Shown here: positions 45,132 through 54,897 of the stretch, in pieces
How positions within the stretch are numbered: the first letter of the stretch is position 1
Layout: each line of letters opens with the position of its first letter
NCBI GenBank assembly: GCA_002633025.1
Contig: NMRB01000797.1
Span: 81,193-145,192 of the forward strand
Origin: Notospermus geniculatus
Taxonomy: Eukaryota; Nemertea; Pilidiophora; Heteronemertea; Lineidae
Direction of reading: 5' to 3'
DNA: 64,000 nt
Program-made: the position numbers and the translations under genes
Notes under the pieces: generated by a model
Told to the model about the DNA's origin: nothing
What the model saw: only the letters and a program-made list of their open reading frames with translations
Database searches by the model: none

Positions 45132-45362
45132 AACACCTTCCACAAACCAGGGGCCATGTGGGATGCCATCCCTGGCTCTTCACGTCTATCTGGGAGAGTA
45201 AGCCGTGGTGCCTTGTACCTTGTTCCTTTGCAAGGAGAAGTAAAAAGACCTCATCCAAGTGAGGAACATGAGTAGCTTGAGATGGCCTCTTCCATACTTA
45301 GCATGCACAGGGCACAATGGAATGGTTATAGCTGTGATTGAAACATACAAATACAAATACAA
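45132..45362 (+). mobile_element. SINE-A, third of three in a row
   Basis: Begins within the head (accaggggccatgtgggatg). The body ends at a diverged gctgtgattgaaacatac and an (aatac)-type tail of three units. Confidence 0.8.
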
Positions 45363-45454
45363 ACATTTGGTGGAGAATTTTGAAAAGTCAGATGAAGGCA
45401 ACAGTCAGCAAGCAAAGAATTGTCAGGCGTGATCTCACACGCCACGTTGACATC

Positions 45455-45778
45455 TTATATTTCACAAAGGAGGAGGAAGTTTTCAGAAATCCTTTGACCC
45501 AGCCCCAAAAGATATGTTTCTTTCCGCTTAGGTGCGATCTGAACTTTGATACGGTCTCTCAACCTCTGGAGCAACAAACCTTGTTCAACTTGCCAAGAAA
45601 ACAAAGCCCTTGCATCAGATATCATCGCTGGTGACAAAGTGAGAACAAGGCTCGCAACAACCTCAAAACACCGAGTTTCTGCCTTTGTGATGGCTCCCAG
45701 CATGCTGTGCTTAAATTTCAAGAAGCGATCTATCTCGCGACAGGCATTGTAAGCGCAAAAAGAGATGGCAGAAATCAC
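45455..45778 (-). CDS. Possible coding fragment, unrecognised
   Basis: A 107-codon minus frame, ending at 45455, contains REIDRFLKFKHSMLGAITKA and FSWQVEQGLLLQRLRDRIKV. It looks amphipathic and helical with no low complexity. The opposite strand also has frames over the same bases, which weakens the case. No family is recognised; it could be a relic of a transposon protein, an exon or chance. Confidence 0.2.
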   Translation of the reverse strand: MISAISFCAYNACREIDRFLKFKHSMLGAITKAETRCFEVVASLVLTLSPAMISDARALFSWQVEQGLLLQRLRDRIKVQIAPKRKETYLLGLGQRISENFLLLCEI

Positions 45779-46286
45779 GTAACAAACCCAACACCTGAGA
45801 CATGTTCATGAAATAGTAGAGTGACTGGATTTTACGTGCGGATTTAATCTGGGGCCGTGAACGAACATTCTTTTGTTTTATTTGTAAGGTGGCAACACCA
45901 ATCCTTCCTCGTTCCACAATTACGATTGTCGTGCCTTCCCAAGTTCACACAAGTTGGTTAAAAACGATATTTTGGTATCTTATGTCGCCATTCATGCCGA
46001 GGATGACGAAAGCTGGGCTCAGCTGGAGCTTGAATTTCAATGGAGTTTAAATTCCCTTGTCTTACGCAGCCTCTCCCACAGCAAACGTGAAACACAGTGT
46101 TTTCATGATGACAGCTCTTCAAAGTAGAACTCAGAAACAGACGCAGGCACTGACGACCTTTTACAGATTTTCATGACTTCAGTGTTGACTTTGATTCACA
46201 AATGTGTTTGAGTGGGTTTTCCTCTGATGCTGTAGCAGATTTTGGTGGCTGGAGGTGGCTTAGAACACAGTCGCAGTACAACAGTA
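45779..46286. other. No gene or repeat recognised
   Basis: No supportable feature. Confidence 0.45.
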
Positions 46287-46814
46287 GGGGCCCATTTCAC
46301 AAACGGTGTTTAAGACTTAGTTGCATGGTGGAAGTGCGTGCATTTAGTGAAGTTACACACATCTAAGTCTTAAACGGTAGGTTCTAAACCTTGGAACGAT
46401 GAAACCATGAAACCACCCATGAAACCATGAAACCACCCAGGAAACTACGGAACCACCCAGGAAACTATGAACCACCCAAAATTATACTTTTATCCGGCTT
46501 TGTCAAAACAGCAAAATGACAAAACGAAGTGATGGACTACTTTGTACTTGTTAGACATAGCCGTAAACAACTCTAGCTGACTGTATCCTCACAAACAGCC
46601 GCGCAGGTCAAGTGGTTTTAGGCCTAAATAGAAATTCAAATTCAAATGACATGACAGCATAAAGACATCAATGTCTTTATGATGACAGCCATCATGATAT
46701 TGCACTCTTGATGCTCTTGACTCTGGCTGCAGATTCAATCTTATTCTTAATCATCCAGGGCACCCTGGTGTTCGGACTGGCCTTGCCAACTCTGAAGTCA
46801 GCTCTGTGATTGAA

Positions 46815-46940
46815 GCTTGGCACTGATCTCAATGCCTGAGACCACATGTGCTGGGTTTCTGGGAACCTCAGTGACCCCTCGTTGTTTATATTGAGAAGGC
46901 TAATCTTTCTGAGAAGGCTAATTATGATTTGTTTACACTA
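46815..46940 (+). repeat. 126-bp direct repeat, copy 1
   Basis: gcttggcactgatctcaatg through tttgtttacacta; apparently identical to 47033-47158, 218 bp downstream. Confidence 0.95.
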
Positions 46941-47032
46941 AAAACGAATATAAATTCATGCAAATCATGCCCATTTCGATCATTTCGATGATTTCATTTC
47001 GTTTCGTTTCATTCCGGGTTTTATCACTAACC

Positions 47033-47158
47033 GCTTGGCACTGATCTCAATGCCTGAGACCACATGTGCTGGGTTTCTGGGAACCTCAGTGACCCCTCGT
47101 TGTTTATATTGAGAAGGCTAATCTTTCTGAGAAGGCTAATTATGATTTGTTTACACTA
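47033..47158 (+). repeat. 126-bp direct repeat, copy 2
   Basis: The second copy. The 92 bp between the copies includes tttcgatcatttcgatgatt and ttcgtttcgtttc microrepeats. Confidence 0.95.
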
Positions 47159-47526
47159 GTGTTCACCATCAATAGTATAAAATAACTGAGACCAGCATGT
47201 TTGCATAATGCGTTGTAGTATCAGCACAGTCGTGTTGGACTGGGATGGTATGCCTCATCCAAGGTGTGACACAACGTCTGTGCTCGATGATAATCATACA
47301 TGCTTTTTACCTCCATAGCAATGGGAAAATAGCTAATGTCATGTCGTGTTTAAGAATAAGGATATTTTGGATGGTTCCTGGGTGGTTCCATGGTTTCCTG
47401 GGTATTTTCATTGTTTTCTGGGTGGTTCCATAGTTTCCTGGCTGGTTTCATGGTTTCATGGTTCCAAGGTTTAGAACCTACCGTCTTAAACACCCTTTGT
47501 TAAATCGGAACTAGGTGTTGAGCGTG

Positions 47527-47873
47527 CTTTAGCAGCACACCAGGCGATATCACAAGCGATCTACTCACCACTGATCTTCACGCCAGCCACCGCAGACTTG
47601 GTGAAATTGGTATTGTTTGATATTGGGCGAACATCGCTGGTGAGAAGATTCCACGGATCAGTGTCCAGCGCACACCTGGCGTCAACAGCCGATCAGGGGC
47701 CATAATTATTCATGAAACCTTCGCAACTTGGCATGCACGCAAGCTGTTTGGCTGCATATGCCCTTGTTCATTGACCGCGTAACAATAGATTTATGTGCTC
47801 GCTAATTTGCGAAGACGTCATGACATATGGCCCCAGATCACTTGCGATATCCCCTGGTGTGCTGCTGGCTTTA
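47527..47873. mobile_element. MITE with agcagcacaccagg TIR, host of a nested insertion
   Basis: ctttagcagcacaccaggcg at the left and gcgatatcccctggtgtgct then gctggc at the right are inverted. Half-copies are at 55760-55882 and 58335-58760. Confidence 0.75.
47696..47835. mobile_element. Nested MITE, ggggccat ends, GATCA duplication
   Basis: ggggccataattattcatga and (reverse) ggggccatatgtcatgacgt frame 140 bp. GATCA flanks both sides (ending 47695, starting 47836), and the intact arm of the host has it once. Confidence 0.75.
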
Positions 47874-48000
47874 GAGTAGAAATGACCTCAATTACACAGG
47901 ATGAGTTTCCCATTCTCTCCTTGGTTTACAAATATCACCCGAGCAGGACCAGCCTGGGGTGGGGGTGGGGGGGGTGGCTGTAGGCAAAGAAGGCCACCAA

Positions 48001-48229
48001 TAGACGATTCACAAATTCGCAGATCTGCGTTCTTCCACTGAAATCACAACCTCCATCTGACGTGACGCAAACTATGATTCAGTAATGGTCGACTCCGATG
48101 CAACGTCGTTGACGTCACTGTCGTGGGGTTCTCTGCATCACGTAATTCAGTTTCAGACTGAGGTTGTGTTTGCGATTTCAGTGGAAGTGCGCAGATCTTT
48201 CTCGTTTACGTCAATTTGGGATTTGTCTA
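48001..48229. mobile_element. MITE-1 copy
   Basis: tagacgattcacaaattcgc at the left, atttgggatttgtcta at the right; about 16 bp shorter than the 245-bp copies, with a small deletion in the left arm. Confidence 0.8.
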
Positions 48230-48506
48230 TATCAATGATAAAGACATGATACAGTGATTTGCTCCCTTCCTTGATCAAGAATAATATTCACGGTGTCAGT
48301 CAAAGCAGAATTTCCCATTTACAGGTGGGTTTGCCCACGCATGAAAATTATCAGCCCATTAGTCTGGCCCTGAAGGCTAACCCATTGATCATTATACCCT
48401 ACCATTAAAGGGGGAACCTGAAAGTGAATTTTTAACTTGTCAGGCATGTCAGGTTGTGGCAGTAGGTCCATAGTTGAATTCTAATGGATGTCTTGTAAAT
48501 TTGTAT

Positions 48507-49112
48507 TAGATTTTTCCATCAGGGTCGAAGCCAGAGCATTATTGGCCCTGGTAAGTACGGAGGAGGCCATCTCAAGCTGCTCATGTTCCTCACTTGGATG
48601 GGGTCTTTTACTTGCCCTTGCAAAGGCACAAGGTACAAGGCACAACAGCTTACTGTCCCATGCGATTGGTGTGAAGAGCCAGGGATGATCAATCCCATAT
48701 CATGATATGGCAGGGCTTCCACCAAAATATTTTTGAGGTGGAGGATTCCAACTTTTGGGGGGGGGGGGGTTACTCATGCCCGGCACTACCAGAGCAGGAT
48801 ACGCCATAACTGTGTAGTGACACTTCGCCAAAACTGTGTAGTGAGACCTGGAAAGAGTCTGACATCACACCTGCATTGCAAATGGCGGCCATGGCGGCTT
48901 CACTTATAAAGATTTTTTATTTACTGAAAACATGTGCGGGAATGGCCCGTTTTGACTATTTTTTTCTTGCGGGTGATATGGGATTTTTTAGCGGGCGGGG
49001 AATACCGCAATCGTGCTGCTTAGCGGAAGTCCTGTATGGCCTGAGATTCAAACCTGGGTTTAGGATTAGGGTTAGGCTTGTTAAGCGGAGGTAGACCGGG
49101 CTATCAAGGCCC
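48507..49112 (-). mobile_element. SINE-A split by a hAT-like MITE
   Basis: The body at 48507-48710 ends in atatgg; the SINE resumes at 49035 with tatggcctgagattcaaacc, the B-box end, and ends near ctatcaaggccc. TATGG is duplicated at the junctions. Just after the B box, aggattagggttagg is extra relative to other copies. Confidence 0.85.
48711..49034. mobile_element. hAT-like MITE inserted in SINE-A
   Basis: cagggcttccaccaaaatat at the left, gcggaagtcctg at the right, flanked by the 5-bp TATGG. Homologous to 42967-43298. A 5-bp duplication with CAGGG-type ends recalls hAT5-type elements. Confidence 0.8.
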
Positions 49113-49799
49113 CTTAATTGTGATGTAATAACTGATGAAATATGTCTTGATATCCTTCTCAAAATGATTGAAGTCAAAGACCTCGCAATTTCAATATTGC
49201 ATGACAACCTTGCTAATTGCCCTGCGCCTGGAGTAATCCCAAACTCTCTATGTCTCCTTGTTTTACGCTCAACCAAAGAAACTGACAGCTGTAATTTGGT
49301 CTCCACGTAATTTTCCTGTCTACTTCCCCTTCCTGAAGACGTTATTCAAACTGTTTCGAACGGACTTCAAAGAAAATACGCGCGAGGCAATGCTTTTTTT
49401 GGTTGACGGGGTTTCCTGTCAAGGGAGTTTGTTACATCAGAATGGTTGCCTGGCAACACGGCGTGGCTTTAATCATTGGAAGTTGTCACCAAATACTTCA
49501 GTTTTGCCATCAGGAAGTTAACATACAAGTTTACATGAAAAACAGAGCTTTCTTATGAAAGAACATCAAGCTACATGTATTAGGGAGGTTTCGCAAATCT
49601 GACGAAACACGAAGTATGAAATACGAAATTCAACTTCATTTCTAGGACCTAATGTATTTCTGGAGATGGTTGCTACCACAAATGTCCCTGCCGCCATTGC
49701 ATCTTTTAGCATACCATGTAAGACCAAGAGAGTTATAATGCATCTTGGATTTTTAAACTTCTAAAAATGTTGAAAAGTAGAAGCTCTGAGATGCAATTT
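49113..49799. other. No gene or repeat recognised
   Basis: An 87-codon frame at 49258-49521 has no motif. Confidence 0.45.
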
Positions 49800-49914
49800 G
49801 AGGTCAAGTTCCTGCACTCTGAGACTTGAACAATAATACACTTTTTTGCACTAAGGCTTATTTGCCTGGAGGAGGGCATTTGCCCCCTTGTCCCTATGCT
49901 AGCTACGGGCCTGC
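49800..49914 (-). mobile_element. Possible hAT terminal fragment
   Basis: The minus strand begins caggcccgtagctagcatag, a word typical of hAT ends, followed by a G run and aatgccctcct. The opposite end is not located. Confidence 0.4.
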
Positions 49915-50573
49915 GTTCCCTTTAAAGTAACCAGTGACATGGCCTGAAAACAAATTTATTCTGATCTAGCCGAGCCGCATCCAAAAGAAATGAAAGCAGA
50001 CAGAGAAATCACTCTTTTTAGCAAAAGAATTTCCAAATAACATGTTTTAGACAATCTTGACACCAGTATTTAACCTCAGATGAATCACCACGAAAAATAT
50101 CTATTTCTAAATCAAAAACGTGGCGCAATTAATATCAATTTGTCATTTTGACATTCAGCATCGAAGAATTACAAAAGACAATTTTGCAAGTTTTAAACCG
50201 ATATCACTAAATGTTCATTTATCATTGTGACTTCGAGAGCAATTGTGGGTAATTTTCATTTTTCTTAATATGAAACCGCACGCAATTAAGTGTCCATTTG
50301 TCATCGTGGCACCTTCTACCATTTTATTGATAGATTTTCCATCGCACGATCATCATCAGTGTCTTATCCAGATCGCGGCACTAAGTCTTCACTGTATAAT
50401 CTCACGGCAGGTGTTTAAGCTGACTCCTTTGCCGGTACTGAGCCGGATTTGCTTGACATACAGTCATGGATTAACCATCACTGTTCAGGAATCTGCATGC
50501 ATGTTGACATTTCCCTTTGGCACCAGATATCAATTTTCTGCACATCTAGAGATATCGTCACATTTTTTTGAGG
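49915..50573. other. No gene or repeat recognised
   Basis: No supportable feature. Confidence 0.45.
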
Positions 50574-50641
50574 AGCCCTGACATGCCTGATGGCCAAGTG
50601 CTTATCACGTCCGCTCAGCAAGCAGCAGGTCCCGGGTCCAA
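50574..50641 (+). mobile_element. SINE-A head fragment
   Basis: agccctgacatgcctgatgg to caggtcccgggtccaagtct; cut by the adjoining R3 element. Confidence 0.75.
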
Positions 50642-50644
50642 GTC

Positions 50645-50942
50645 TGTACCTCAGTCCCAAACCACTGGTATGAATGGATAGAGAATCTTTACTAGAAAAT
50701 AATAACACCAAGATACCTCGATTCGGTCCAGTAGTTTTATCTCCACTGCCATTTTTGTGAAGCAAAGTAAGGTATTTTTATTTAAACTTGCCGGCAAACT
50801 GCAGTTTCAGCATAGAGGGGCCTTGACTTGGCTTTTCAAAATAGCGTCTGGAGCTCGAACTACTGGACCAGATTGGGATATCTTGGTGTCTTCCAGGAAG
50901 ATTCTCCATTCATTTACTATCAGCAGTTTTGGGTTCTGGGCT
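50645..50942. mobile_element. R3 foldback, both arms
   Basis: The left arm tgaatggatagagaatcttt...attcggtccagtagttt is inverted at gaactactggaccagattgg...aagattctccattcattt. The terminal ccaccctg word is lost. Confidence 0.7.
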
Positions 50943-50966
50943 GGATATTCAAGAGTTAGAGATAGC

Positions 50967-51563
50967 AGAAAGTTTTGGTTTTATAGTCTGATATCAACAA
51001 CGGTAGAGGTGTCATTCGACTTTACACTTTAACCCCAGTCTATCCTGAAACCTTTCAGTAGAACTCAGATGAGCTGCTCATTGAGAGCTACAATCTGACC
51101 ATTTCCGACCGGTATCCATTTATACACCTGGGTGGAGAGAGGCCAGTGAGGCAAAGAAACTTCACAGAAAAAAAAAATCAACTCGAGTGGAGACTCAGAG
51201 TCTCACTTTAGGGACAAAATGGTTCGAAACACTTTTTGACTCAAAATGAAACAGAAAATATTTCGGCGCGAGACAATGTCATCTCGGCCTGAAATATTTT
51301 CTCTCAGATCGAGACTGTCAGTATCTCAACCCGAAATATTTTCTCTCGGAACGAGGTGTCATTGTCTCGGGCCGAAATATTTTCTGTTTCATTTTGAGTC
51401 AAAAAGTATTTCGAACCATTTTGTCCCTAAAGTGAGACTTTGAATCTCCACTCGAGTTGATTTTTTTTTCTGTGTTGCCCAAAGTCTCATGCCCAGTGGA
51501 ATTTGAACTGAGGACCCTCTGACTGCCAGTCGGAGACCCGAACCACTACACCACCTTGGCTCC
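50967..51563 (-). mobile_element. SINE-B split by a foldback
   Basis: Tail and body at 50967-51162 and head at 51475-51563 (minus-strand ggagccaaggtggtgtagtg). Joining the two pieces restores the order seen at 14468-14747. Confidence 0.88.
51163..51474. mobile_element. 312-bp foldback inserted in SINE-B, ~117-bp arms
   Basis: The ends cacagaaaaaaaaaatcaac and (reverse) cacagaaaaaaaaatcaact are arms of about 117 bp with few mismatches, containing actcgagtggagactc, aaaatggttcgaa and gaaaatatttcgg. The gaaatattttctctc word recurs in the centre. The TT flank is present once in intact SINE-B. CAC ends with a 2-bp duplication may point to CACTA/EnSpm, but this is uncertain. Confidence 0.85.
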
Positions 51564-52117
51564 TCCTTAAATGCCAATGATAGCCACGCTAGACTGTGCT
51601 GTACTGTCCTTTCACCCACGGCTGATGAAAAAAAAGCGAGGCGCCGAGTCTATCAGAATGCAATGAGACTGCAGGAACGAATGATAATCGCACAGAAGTC
51701 ATGAATGGACGCACCGCACCGTGAATAATGCGTGAGTGCCTTCGAGCAGTTGACCTCCATTTTGGTTCACGGCTCGCTCCATCAGCCAAGAAAGCTAACC
51801 ATTTATGAAATGAAAATTACCCACTTAGGCAAGACCTGGCAATGTCATTAGGAAACGCATTAGTTCTTGCATCCATGGTGTTAGTCATTCTGAGATTAAT
51901 ATTATCAGTAATTTATTACAATAAAACTTGCGAAGAGTCTTAGTGAATGTGGTGAGGTGTTTGATGACGGATCAATGGACGTCATCTATAGGAGACAGTG
52001 ATTGGAGATGACACTCTAAATGGCGTGTCGTGGACAATCTTGATGTGGACCTTGAACAAAGCCTTGAAAAGATCCTCGTGGAAAATTTAGATGGAGGAGA
52101 TAACTGGCGAGTTATGT
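51564..52117. other. No gene or repeat recognised
   Basis: No supportable feature. Confidence 0.45.
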
Positions 52118-52330
52118 TCATGGAGCCACCGTGGTGTAGTGGCTCGGGTCTCTGGCTAGCGGTCAGAAGGTCCCTGATTCGATCCCCACTCAGCGTGCGA
52201 CTTTGGCCGAGTCTCTTCGCCTCACTTGGCTCACCCTACCCAGGTGTTAAAGGGGTACCTAGCTGGCAGGGATGATGGTTTTTGTGAATGTCTAGTCATG
52301 TGCGCTATGTAGCAGCTGGACTGTAATACT
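52118..52330 (+). mobile_element. SINE-B, head and CORE-like body
   Basis: ggagccaccgtggtgtagtg, B-box-like cctgattcgatcccc, then tgcgactttggccgagtctc and gtgttaaaggggtacctagc, parallel to SINE-F. The shared 3' tail is missing. Confidence 0.85.
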
Positions 52331-52499
52331 TCCCAGGAAGTTGAACTTGCTCTGGATTGCTCAGGCCTTTACAGCCAGGGATCTTTCAGCACTTTGAGCG
52401 ATCCAAATTAACTGGATTGGATACTGCACTATAAGACTCATTAATAATATTGTGGTAGATTTAGGATGGGTTAGGCCTCCAGCCTCCGTCTGGACTTTG

Positions 52500-52625
52500 G
52501 CTGGATGGATTAAGAATGTCTGCCTTGCATGCGGGAGATCCGGGTTCAATTCCCGGTGTGGTCTGCAACATTTGGCGTTGTCGGCAAAGGGGCTTCCTCT
52601 CCCATCTTGGCTTTGGCTATATGAG
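52500..52625 (+). mobile_element. SINE-E, best copy
   Basis: gtctgccttgcatgcgggag and gggttcaattcccggtgtgg (perfect B box) followed by ggcgttgtcggcaaagg. The D-arm side is not recognisable, so it is not a functional tRNA. Confidence 0.7.
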
Positions 52626-52628
52626 CCC

Positions 52629-52790
52629 GGTATTGCCACTTCTTCTCAACAGCTGGCGCCACTCTCCAACCCAAGGGACTAACTACGTTGTCGACAAATG
52701 GACCTGATTTCTCCGTACATTTTGCAATGGATTTTTGTAGTTCATGTTGTTACCACTAGGTGGCTCCCTCTACGTCGGCAGTCAAATTAA
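52629..52790 (+). mobile_element. R2 fragment
   Basis: ggtattgccacttcttctca to gtcggcagtcaaatta; equals one arm of 38186-38607. It seems inserted in SINE-E, whose head sequence recurs at 52793. Confidence 0.7.
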
Positions 52791-52792
52791 GC

Positions 52793-52842
52793 CTTGCACG
52801 CAGGAGATCCTGTTTCAAATCCTGGTGCGGTCTGCAACGTAT
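52793..52842 (+). mobile_element. SINE-E head fragment
   Basis: agccttgcacgcaggagatc then ctgtttcaaatcctggtgc; a diverged second copy of the head. Confidence 0.55.
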
Positions 52843-53293
52843 CTCGAGTAAGAGATTGGGACATGCAGTCTTGTAAATGCTGAGGGAAGGACTGACAAGC
52901 ATTCTAGAGCCAACTCCTGGCTTTCTGCTCCATACCTGCAGTAACTCCTCTCATCCTGTGGAAATCAAGGCAAAGCGAGGAGATAAAACAGCTTTAAATC
53001 AAACAGCAAAGATAATATTATGATACTTCAGGATACATTAATGAGTTATTGGTATTCATGGTGGAAGTTGTCAAGTACGCCACAGGTAATTTGATAAATT
53101 ATTTAAATGCTAATTGCTGGCGTTAGTAGTCAACTAGTATGAAGAAGAATTGATTTTCTAGAATTCAGGTGTTGACTTATGGTTTAGGAATTTACACAGA
53201 AGTGGAAAAGAATACTAATAGACCACAGCTTTGTCAGGACATTGGGTTATAGAGCTTGTGCAGTGACTCATTATGATGTCACCTTTGACCGGC
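52843..53293. other. No gene or repeat recognised
   Basis: No supportable feature. Confidence 0.45.
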
Positions 53294-53967
53294 GGTCGTC
53301 CCACTGGTGAATTTCTGCCTGCAACAAGGGACGAATGAAAAAATCGTAGCTCCTCTTACAGTTCTTAGACTGTCGTCTATGTTCGTAATGATTCTATGGC
53401 TCGCAGAAAATTTTTCAAAAAGTTCAAAATTGCCTGCGGCTAGTCGAAGTTATCTCGTATAGTTGCACCCATGTCGCACATAGTCGTACAAGATCGTAGA
53501 TCTTGGTTATGGAACCTCGACAAGCTACGACAGTCTGTGACTAGCTATGAGTAATGTGCGAAGAAACTAAGAGCATCTACGAGTATCTACGACCATCCAC
53601 AACTAACATCGCCTAGGCCTGCGAGTGTTCGACCAATCAGTGACCAGTTTACAACTCACGAAAAACTACCACCGGAAGGTCCCATCAACTTCGCCTGAGG
53701 AGCCCCACGCATTGTGACAGTAAAAATGTTGTCTACTGCATCACCTGTACCAGATGCCCTACAGTCAACCAGTACGTCGGACAGACCATGTGTTTCCGGA
53801 GACGGATGAACAACCACAAATCCAACATCCGGCGGGGGATAGAGGATGACCGTGACTGCTCGTTACTCGCAAAAAACTACGAATGCTAATATCGCAGCTT
53901 GTTGAGGGAATATCGCACTAGACTTCAGATTTGCCCCTTGCCGTGGACAAAAGTCGCCAGTGGGACC
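53294..53967. mobile_element. Foldback-type element hosting a retroelement fragment
   Basis: Left ggtcgtcccactggtgaatt and right (reverse) ggtcccactggcgacttttg are imperfect TIRs. The interior has many ctacga/tcgtag words. The 53670-53865 segment is foreign. Confidence 0.55.
53670..53865 (+). pseudogene. Penelope-like element GIY-YIG domain fragment
   Basis: In the frame starting 53713 the translation holds CDSKNVVYCITC, then QYVGQT and RRRMNNHKSNIRRG. The NVVY...C..C...QYVGQT...R...H pattern is the GIY-YIG endonuclease region found at the C terminus of Penelope-like reverse transcriptases. Only about 60 residues are present, without the reverse transcriptase part. The piece is bounded by ctcacgaaaaactac (53655-53669) and ctcgcaaaaaactac (53866-53880), 13 of 15 bases alike, a likely target duplication. 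The stop at 53887 belongs to the host sequence. Confidence 0.8.
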
Positions 53968-54354
53968 TTACTATAACAACCACTGATTAGCTCAGGACAT
54001 CACTACTTTTGATCCATACTGTATATTTCTATTCAACAATTTGTCATAAACGCCGGCGGTAAAAACTCTTGTTTGATTGACTCTGGGATCTTCCGGCAAG
54101 TAGTAAATTTAGTCGGTTGATTAAAACTTCAAAGCCGTGTTTCAACATTGTTAAATTGGTTGTTTTTTTCCCGCAACAATCTGTTTCCATTACCGTGTGT
54201 GATTTTAAGCGATGCCTTTGAACGTAATTTTTTAGTTTGGGGGGAAGCTGAGCCCTCTCTAGGGCATGATTTGTTGCTAAAATAATGAAACCAAACTTGT
54301 CTTTTATGAAAGTTATTATAATTTTGGGAGGTTTGTGGTGGTGAAGTAATAATG
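53968..54354. other. No gene confidently seen
   Basis: A 133-codon minus frame (54044-54445) partly overlaps the hairpin that follows and has no known motif. Confidence 0.4.
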
Positions 54355-54440
54355 CAGGCCTCACACGGTGACGGTTTTGAAGGCGGTTCAGCACGGTTTT
54401 GAACCGTGTTGAACCGCCTTCAAACCTGGCGGTTTGGTTT
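54355..54440. other. Strong hairpin, 22-bp stem
   Basis: 54377-54398 (ttgaaggcggttcagcacgg plus tt) pairs with 54402-54423 with one mismatch across a 3-nt loop. cggttt words continue on both sides (54371 and 54430), so the whole is probably a small foldback element. Confidence 0.75.
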
Positions 54441-54492
54441 GGCACAAGTAGGTGAAAACATGGTGTGGATAAGGGGTGATGCGGTAGGCGAT

Positions 54493-54767
54493 TCTAGGAC
54501 ATTTGCCCCCCGGACATTTCCCCCCCGGACATTTGCCCACGGATTTTTGCCCCCCGGACATTTACCCCCGTAGGACATCTGCCCCCCTAGGACACCTGCC
54601 CCCTGGACATTTGCCCCCCGGACATTTACCAGATGTCCTAGGGGGGCAGAAGTCCTACGGGGGTAAATGTCCGGGGGGCAAATGACCGGGGGGCAGATGT
54701 CCTAGGGGGGCAGAAGTCCGGGGGCAGATGTCCGGGGGGCAAATGTCCAGGGGGGAAATGTCCTGAT
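54493..54767. mobile_element. Foldback of ggacatttgcccccc repeats
   Basis: The left arm repeats ggacatttgccccccgg and cctaggacacctgcccc; the right arm repeats the inverse gggcaaatgtccggggg. Each arm is itself an irregular tandem array, so the C- and G-rich strands are segregated. Plus-strand frames read Pro/Gly-rich junk. Confidence 0.85.
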
Positions 54768-54897
54768 ACCGCGGTGATTGGGTAGGCAACTCTCCGTAAT
54801 CAAGTGGCTACTGGAGGTGTACACATGTGCATGACTCATCGATTTGCATCGCCATCTGTCGGGGTGCTCGGAACTACAGGTAGACATGGGGATTTCG

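Larger units (their letters stand above)
46287..47505. mobile_element. 1.2-kb foldback with minisatellite arms
   Basis: Outer ends: ggtgtttaagac then ggtaggttctaaacc on the left (with a 50-60 bp hairpin-bearing insertion at about 46320-46370), inverted at 47470-47500. Inside are arms of repeated gaaaccatgaaaccacccag (46400-46480) and the inverse ctgggtggttccatggtttc (47380-47460). Between them lies the 126-bp direct duplication 46815-46940 / 47033-47158. No transposase. Confidence 0.8.

Noticed and set aside
44744-45262. 172-codon frame as a protein
   Set aside because: It runs through three consecutive SINE-A copies.
52500-52625. Functional tRNA gene (good B box)
   Set aside because: Acceptor stem and D arm cannot be paired, and the sequence continues into a repeated body.
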